Below, one piece after another: positions 53,701 through 62,700 of a DNA stretch of 64,000 nucleotides. Location of the stretch: positions 6,409,762 through 6,473,761 of the forward strand of contig JAJLRJ010000013.1 of NCBI GenBank assembly GCA_024195265.1, in the 5' to 3' direction. How positions within the stretch are numbered: position 1 is the stretch's first letter; each line of letters starts with the position of its first letter. The position numbers and the translations under genes are program-made. This DNA comes from Dendrophyllia cribrosa (lineage: Eukaryota > Cnidaria > Anthozoa > Scleractinia > Dendrophylliidae). The notes under the pieces are model-generated. The model was not told the DNA's origin and ran no database searches. It saw only the letters and a program-made list of their open reading frames with translations.

Positions 53701-56700
53701 ATTTATTATTGTTAAGGTACTTAAAACAGCTCCAAAATGGGGAAGAAAATCCACATCTTTGAGAAAATGTTTTGGGCCCCTATGACACCCTATGGCTCCC
53801 AGGACACCCTATGTATCTTTTCAAAATAAAAAATTATTCTGTTCGAAGATAGAAGATTTGTTGACCTGGATTAAATCCTTTCAGTCATATGTACATGATC
53901 CAGTCATAATTTTGGCAAGTGAGTCCCTTTGGAGGCCAAAAATCCAGGATTTCTGTGAAAATTTTCCAAAAACGCACTGAGGACGTTATTGCAGGGAGCC
54001 CTTCAATTATTGTACGCAACGCTTCGAAATTGTGTAAAATGATCGTAAATACGTCAAGTTGTTCCTCACAATTCAGGTTTGAACATTGATTTGTAGTTAA
54101 GCTTTTAATGGGTATTTCAAAGATCAAGCATGCAATTGCAATTGGCTTCTATAGAGGAATGGACTGGCTTAATTTAATCGAGATTGTCAAGTGATCTCCA
54201 TCGTAATACCTCGTACTTTAGCTGTTTCCAACCCAAATCATTTTCCCGTGACGATGTACCGTAGCGTTATTTATAATTATTGTTGTTTAATATAAGCAAT
54301 TGCTGGAAACGGTTCATCAACAAGTCTTCATAAGTTTCATTAATAAACACATTGTATGCAAAACTAAAACGTCTTTTATACTGTTGCTGTATCATATTTT
54401 TATGTCAGCCTTTTATGCTATTCCCCGTGACGGGTTTTGAAAAAAATTAGAACAAATTTTGACGGGCCTTGAAATTTGAAAATGATTTGAAAACGGGTGT
54501 TAGAAAAAAAAGGAAAACTCATTTTTTTTTCCCGACCCGGTCATCCTCATAAATAATGAACCGTCCCTAACATACCATAATAACTCAATTTAGCACCCTC
54601 CTTCCTATAAGCGCACCCTTTACAATAAGTGCCCCCTTTGAGTGGCATTTTGTTAAAAGTGCCCCCTTTCTAATAAGCGCCCCGTTTCTAATAAGCGCCC
54701 CCTTCCTAATATGTGCCTCCTTTCTTATAAGAGCCCCCCTTGAGTGTTCTTTACGTATAGTGCCCCTTTTCCAATAATAAGTGCTCTATTCAGCGTGGCA
54801 CCACAAGATCAACCGCTGGATCATTTAGTTGGCCATATCATACAGAATTACAAAAATCTAGTTTCATCTTTAAGTTAGTGTCTCGACAGTTATTTCCCGT
54901 GAGATCACACCTCGTCCAAACACAAGATCTCTTTGAAGACATTGAGCAGGGTGTTCATTAATTAGGCATCGGAGATCGGAGAATTCTCTGCCTACTACAA
55001 TGTACACAGAATTCTCCGGCTAAATTTAGATGGCAATATGTAGCTATATATCTTCGCTCTTTCATAATATTCTCCTGTTACTTTACACTATTCTCCTGCT
55101 ACAATTCTTATTGAAAACCCTGTTGAGGACAATATATTAAATACTTGTTAGTGAATTATTTTCTGATTATGCAAACCATTGTTACTGTTATTCTGACTAT
55201 GCAAACTGTTCTGACTATGTAAATTGTATAATAAATACATTCTGTTGATGCTTTTTCATGTTCGCATGTTTTTGTCAAAAAAAGAAAGAAGCGCCCCTCC
55301 GTAATAGCCACCGCCTCTCCAATAAGGCCCCCCCCCCCCCCCTGATGCTGCCAAAAGCAAATAAACACCTCAATCATTACGGTACAATATTTGCCCCTTT
55401 AATTTGTAATATTATGTAGTGATACATGGAATTAATTTGTTTTTATTTTTCTGTCGTTGTTACTAAAATGTAGACTGCGTTTTAATCACTTTAGGCTTCG
55501 CGAAATCAGTATGTTGTTCTCACTAAAGACAGTGAACTTGAAAGATGTCAAAGCATGGGACAAGCCCGCCTGTTATAAATTAAGTGTTACGGTGAGACAA
55601 AAACCTGTGACTGTTTTTCACTCTCATAATTAAATCTTCGCCCTTTTAATGGGTGTAACTTAAATTTGTCTGGATGAAACCCCAAAGTGTGGCCACATTT
55701 TAGATTATTTTTTACTATTAACAATATTACAACATTCCATTTCAGTAGCAGTTGTCTAATAATTTACAATAGTTTGTAATGTTTGTAAGTTATACACAGG
55801 GTTACAAATTAGTAGTCTCCCACCCAGACGAGTGTGAAATCTCCTTGGGCTAGTACAAATTGTTCGTTTTTTGGTGCAGTTCTGAAAGTCACTTGCGCAA
55901 ATGGCGAGTGCCCCGGGGGGGAGGGGGGACTTCCAACAATGTAGGATAGGTGTGTGCCGCCAAGGTTCTCAAATCCTGACCCTATTTAAGGGTAGAAAAT
56001 CGAGATTTGATACCCTTTTTAAGGCCCAGTTTTAACAGACCATATCTTTTTCGTTTTGCGCGTTGGGGTGGATACTGCAATTTAGTGACCCTATCTAAGG
56101 AATATCGGAGGACCACAATACCAAAAATACCAAAAAGGATACATTGGCTAAAACGTGAAAATCTACCATAACTTAACCAGGTAGTGCATTTATTTCTCTC
56201 TAGTTTACTAATTGATTCTCTTTTAGCAAAAACTATTCTGAGTTTTAATGCAACCAAAATTCTATGTGGGAAACATGTAAAATTAGAAGCCTTTCTTGGC
56301 CATTGTTTTGGAGTTTCATGATTGGATGATATCTTGTAGCACAAAGAAACATCACTTGAAAATAAAGTTCCAGTACATTTTATTTAAAAAACATGTTGTC
56401 CATAGGTTGATGTATTCTCAGCAAGAAACACCGAAACGATCTTATGTGGGGAAAGCGAAATGCCGCGGAACAATAGAGCATCGCCTAGTTCTTACGCGCA
56501 TTGTTAGTTAATAAGCAGGCAACCAAACCAACAAGCAATTCAACAGTTCAGTTTCTTCTCCAATTCTACACGTCAGGTCATGGAGCAGTTTTCCATTTAT
56601 ATTTGTATCAGCATTACAAAGCAGTTAATTTATTAATCTAAAATAATGTACATGGTTTTGTTTCAGATTTTGTTTGATAACACGAAATACGATGGGAGAA

Positions 56701-59700
56701 TGCCAGTACAATTACTTATGAACAACACTTGGTTGGATTGCAAGAATGGAAACATCAAAGGATCAAATCCATTTAGTAAGTCAATATACCAGTACATACA
56801 TGTATTAATAGTGGATTGACAAGGACCCCAAGAGAGGAAGGAAATTACAAGATCGTGGCCATAACTTTGTACTTCCAAAGATGCGCACTGAATGATTTAA
56901 GCTCACATTAATTTGTAAATAGGTGCCTTTTTAACTTTACAGTATTGAATGTTTTAATCTAATTCTAGTTTAGTTTAATTTATAATTCTTATTACTTAAA
57001 TTACTTTACACATCTGTTATGAGTCTTTTTATCAACAATAAAGATTATTAAATATTGAATTTTATTCTTTGACTTAAACTGTTGCCAGGGAAATGAACAG
57101 TTTTCTTATTTATGTCTTACAGAAGCTCACTTCATAACAAAAGCCCTAGTGGTATTTGATGGTGTTGTCATCTTCTTCTGTGCTGTTTCGCTAGTGTTAT
57201 GTGGACGATCCATTTACAGATCGCTTAAGTTGGCTAAGGTGAGAAGACAGATAAAAACAGATTAAAAGGATGTGCCAACCACCTACAACACAATGGCTTG
57301 TTATGGAATAATAATAAGGCGGACAATTCTCTAAGAGAGACATCAGCGGTTGACTGCAGGTTCTGGCCGACTTTTATTTGTTTGTCTGCAACTCTCTTTA
57401 AGGCGGACACCTCTCTAAGCAAGACCCCTCTGTAAGGCAGACACCTCTATAAGGCAGACACCTCTATATTGCAGACACCTATAAGGCAGACCCCTCTTTA
57501 AGGCAGACCCCTCTATACGGCAGACCCTCTATAAGGCAGACCCCTCTATAAGGCAGACCCCTCTATAAGACAGACACCTCTATAAGGCAGACACCTCTAT
57601 AAGACAGACACCTCTATAAGGCAGACACCTCTATAAGACAGACACCTCTATAAGGCAGACAATTTCCAATTTTTTAAAATTTGCGAAACACTGGTTGCAT
57701 TAGGAAACTTGATGTGATGACAGATTTTTATCTTAAACAAAGACAAATTTGATTAAAATTTCCCTAGTGCGACCAGGCCCTTATTTCTTTTTGAAAAGTG
57801 AAAAAAAAAAAACGAAATTTAAAAATTTGCTGGAACTGGCACTTAAAAACATTAATTACTCCTAATTCCTAAATGATTACTACTGATCACTAACTACGAA
57901 AACATTCTCATGAGGCAATTCTTTGTCTTTACAACATAGGAAACTGCTAAATTTTTCAAGCAAGATGTGAGCCTGGAAGACTTTACCTTCTCAGACTACC
58001 AAGAGTTTGTCAGCTTGTGGTTTTTTGTTATCATGACAAGTGACAGCCTTACTATCATCGGCTCAATATATAAAATGGCCATTGATCAAAAGGTGAGTTC
58101 ATGTTAAAGATTTGAAGCCAAGAAAGCCAGCGAATAAGAATGAGAATCATTGCGAGCTGGCAAATAATTGAAAGCCAAACTTGGAAAGTCTTATGAAAAT
58201 TGCAGTAGGAAATCCAAACTCAAGCAAAGAGCACATGTAAATTGCCAAAAGCACAGTCTTGAGGTTTAGTCATGTCAAATCAGAATGAGAGTATGAATGC
58301 TGGCCATCTGATTTATGAGATTTATGACATGGCGTATTATTAAACGTATCGCCAATAGATGAGCCTGGGAACTGGTGCCTAGAAAGTTTGTAGGGGACCT
58401 ATGCCCTTCCAGGTTCGTATGGAGGTAACCATGGCAACCCTGCAAGGGGGAACCCTGGAACTCTGAAACACCGGTCACCATCGCACTGATGTCTTAGTGG
58501 AAATAATATAATTACATATCCCCAATACTTAACTACCATCATTCGTGGCAGACTGGGCAGGACAAGAATCCGCAAAGATTCACTCAAGCCAAAAGCCAGT
58601 GATCCGCAATGATCAGCATGAATGAAATGTGAAATGCAACATAAACCCAAATAAAGGCCTGCGAAAAAATGGGCCACCCTGCAGGTCACATACTGTCAGG
58701 GGGCATAACACTGACTTTGCCTAAATAGCATATAGCTACATTTAAATTGAAGGGCCGAGAGCATGTCCAGCCTATATGACTTTTTAGGCCTTTTTGTATT
58801 TTTTCTCGCTCAGAATAGCTCAGAATAGCCTCATTTTATCGTACAGCGAATAATATCACAAGCCCTTGTCGAATTTGCACTAACCCTAAGGAATTTGACC
58901 AATTTCAGCGCAATTTCGAAGCCATTTGAAAGCAGTTTGGCCGTGAGAATACGCGACTGCAATACTTCTGACCAGTGCCAACAACTAAACGAAAATACCG
59001 TTATTTACGCACGCCTGGCTCGCTTATCTATCGTGAGCTCACTACGGCAACACATCGCCTCTGTAGCGTGTGTGTAAGCCAACGTGTATGAGGCCCGTCC
59101 GGTGATTGAAAGACATCATTAAGTCCGGAAATCCTTGAGTCTCTAGCACTTCTCAAAGAAACAAGTCGTGTTTCTTGTCCTTCCTTGTGTCTGAAGCGCC
59201 ATTTAGCGCTCGAGGTGAAAAACGGACCTTGGTCGGGAAGACGAAAGGTCTGGAAAGTCTGGAATCACTTCGGATCAGAAAAGGGGCAGCGTTGAGAGTT
59301 GTGGGCCATTTCCCATTCCGTGCCGTGGTCGAAATGCCCGATATCCGAAGTGCTTTGAGACTTCTAGTATTTTGCAATAACTTTCGGACGGGAACTCCAT
59401 TTTGGTTTTGTTGTAGGATTTCCCGACATGCTTTGCGACAGTGGTAGATGGGTCCGCTGTGCGTGGTCGGGCACTTGAAATACAGCTTTGGGCAGCTCGA
59501 AGTGAGTTGTTGCTGGCCGGCGGGAAGTCGTTTCGCATTTGGAGTCTTTAATGAAACATTAAATTCGATCTAAAAGGATTTTGAAATCGAGATACGCGTT
59601 TTGATGCGTATCAACCTTTAAATAATAAAACTTAGCCTGAAGTGAGCATGTGTTCGTCGGTGGTCTAGTGGTTTGGTCGGGGATTTGCGTTCGGACGGCT

Positions 59701-62700
59701 CCGGGTTCGAATCACGCTCAGCATCATTTTTTTTTTTTTTCTTCGAACTGGACATTATGAAAGTGATTTACTTTTTTTGCGTTCGTCAAAATTCCTTATG
59801 TTTAATTTTAAAAAAATATCGAACCGTGTCAGTGTGAAAACAGAACCTTACCGCAATATTGCATTACAATAGGAGCCTTTGATTTATTTATTTTTTTTTT
59901 TTGCATACGGTATTTCTCGAAAACGACAGAAAAAACAACGGAAAAAAATTCGAAACAATGTTTTGCAACTAATTTCTAGTTCACATGCCAAAATTGGACA
60001 AATCTGAGCAAGAAAAAATAAAAAAAGGCCTAAAAAGTCATATAGGCTGGACATGCTCTCGGCCCTTCAATTATAACAGAAACCCATAAGTGGGTTGAAA
60101 CGTGCAACTGTCTCTTGCACGCTTCAAAACAAGCTTCCGATTATTCATTTTGCTAAGAAGTTGTTACAGCCATATTTGGAAAATCAAGATAAACATCATA
60201 ACCAATCAATTCGCCAGAACAGCTTGGTTCCAATCTCCCTGGACCGAGGGGTTTCCAAATATGGTACTAAACCAAAAATGAATATTCGGAAGCTGTGAAT
60301 GCGCGTTACACGTTTCAACCCACTTATGGGTTTCTGATTATAATGATCAAGTGTTTCATTAAAGCTATTGGGGATCCCGCCTCCCATCTTCAACCTTCCC
60401 ACTTCCTGTAGACTTTCCTGGGCTATTTTACATCGTACCATCCTCCTGTCCCACCCCACAATAAAAGGTACAAGAAGTGATAAATGGGTTTCACAACATG
60501 CACTTATTTTTAATTTATCTGTTTCAGGATAGTGATTTCTATAACACCAGCAGCATGTTTCTTGGAACAGCAGTGCTTTTAGTTTGGATTGGTCTTCTTA
60601 GATTCCTGGGATACTCCAAGAAATATAATGTAACGTATCTATACTTTTAAGTAATGATCCGCATAAGAAGGATAGTGCTGAATGGCAATAGAATGTTAAA
60701 CACGATGGAATGTCAAGATTTTTCATTGTTACAACTAGTGATCTCATTGGCCTAGACTCAAAAACCGCTAAAAAGTTAAGGTTCAAGATGCATTTTGTCT
60801 AATTTTTTTAAGGTTTCAAGTAATTTGAGACCCAATCGCACAACATACAATTTTTAAAAGAAATTGTATTTGGGGAACTTCATCAAAGAAGCAAAATTAT
60901 TTGCTATTGTCTTCTGCTATTCTGATTGGTTAAGCACGAACATTTCCTAAAATTATTTGACGCAAATGGATTTTCTTTATTTTTATAATGAAATATAGTT
61001 ATTAACCATCAGCTCCTCCTCTATTCTTGAAATCAAAGATATTCTATGTGGGAAAGAGCTAATGCTGCAGAACAATGAAGTTTGCTATCGTTCTTACGTG
61101 GAACAATACTTATAATAACCTACATGACAACCTTAGAATGCAAGTAAACAAATGGCACAAATTCAGGAAAATACATGTAGAAAATTCAAGGTCTCCTTAA
61201 TGAACCCCCCCACCTCCCTCCCCTCTCTCCAAGGCATTTAGCTCCACTGGACCCCAGCCGTCCTCTCCCTTTTCTCCAATGCCATCCCCATGGATAAGGC
61301 AGGTGACCATAACATAACGCAGGCTCAATGTTAACACCCCATATCTGCTATTAATAACTCATTCAACACTTCTACTGCTCGGTAGCTTTCATTTGATTAA
61401 AGAAATAAAGTGCAAGTTCTTTTTGCTACCTCTCAGTGACTAAGCATGTCTGCAGTCACATAATACTTACCAGTTAACTGGGATAAAGCTCCCATTGTGC
61501 GTTTTCCAAAATGTTCAGTCAGTTGGTGTTTCTCTTGGCAGTTTTCTTTATTAACATACAATGTCCAAACACCACCCCTGTAACTCTCAGACTGGAACTC
61601 TCAGGCTTTATATGTAAGAAACAGTACTACTAGCGCTTCTTTTAAAACTAACTTTTACAATAACTGTTTTGCCCCGTAACACGTTCGGCCTCGACCTTAA
61701 ATTTATATTTATTAATTTATGTGTTTAGTTAATTGATTATATTTTGTAGGACCTCTTTGAAAATCATGTTATGAAAGGGCATCCTATTAAAATATTAGTT
61801 AATAATAACTTTGTGGCCACCATGCACCAAGGAATCCATTGGCAAATGACAAGGAATAATGTTTCCTGTGTAAGATATCTTTTGAAAGCAGAGTCCTATA
61901 ACTACTCGACAAGTACTGTGACACCACTGTGACAAAATAGGTGGAAAATGTTTATCTCTAACCTGGTTGTAGTTGAGAGCATGAAAGGTGCATGAAAGCA
62001 TGGTGCACATGATGGAGCAAAAAAACTAAAAAATCTAATCGCATTTTTATTTGCTCCATCTTATTGCCCCAAGCTTTCAGCACCTTTCCAGTGGTACGTC
62101 AGAAGAGACGTGCGTTACAGAACAGAACCCAAGACTCCTTAAACTACATTGCTGCAATAAATGAATGGATACCTTTATTTCAGTGTCAATCTTACATAGC
62201 AGCAGAGAATCAGTCCTGTGCATATTAATTTTTTGTTGCAGGTTCTTTTGGTGACGTTAAAGGCTGCCACTCCAAATGTAGCCAGATTCTGTGTCTGTGT
62301 ATCACTTCTGTTTGCTGGTTTCATGTTTTGCGGTTGGATTGTACTTGGGCCATACCATCCCAAGGTAAAAATACAGTGTTTGTATATATGTTTTACTTAC
62401 TGACTGACTGGCTAGAGAATAGGCATGTGGTCAGACAGACATGCTGACTGACTGACTGACTGACTGGCTAGAGAATAGGCATGTGGACAGACAGACATGC
62501 TGACTGACTGGCTAGAAAATGGACATGTGGACAGACAGACATGCTGACTGACTGGCTAGAGAATAGACCTGGGACAGACAGACATGCTGACTGATTGACT
62601 GGCTAGAGAATAGACATGTGGACAGACAGACAGACAGACAGACATGCTGACCAACTGACTGACTGACTGACCAACCGACTGACTGACTGACTGGCTAGAG

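Larger units (their letters stand above)
48998..54570. mobile_element. ~5.6-kb element with matching terminal inverted repeats
   Basis: Left end TAAGGGACGGTTCATTA, interrupted by a nested hairpin, then TTTATGGGGATGACCGGGTC. The reverse complement of the right end reads TTAGGGACGGTTCATTATTT then ATGAGGATGACCGGGTCGGG. TIRs of about 45 bp. No transposase ORF is recognisable; the longest inner ORFs are under 100 codons. The interior holds other elements and an array. It occupies most of mucolipin intron 4. Confidence 0.75.

Noticed and set aside
55982..56344. 120-codon minus ORF in mucolipin intron 5
   Set aside because: Antisense, no similarity recognised, and composition is like the surrounding intron.
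59656..59720. tRNA gene
   Set aside because: B box present, but no closed acceptor stem; it lies inside a transposon.
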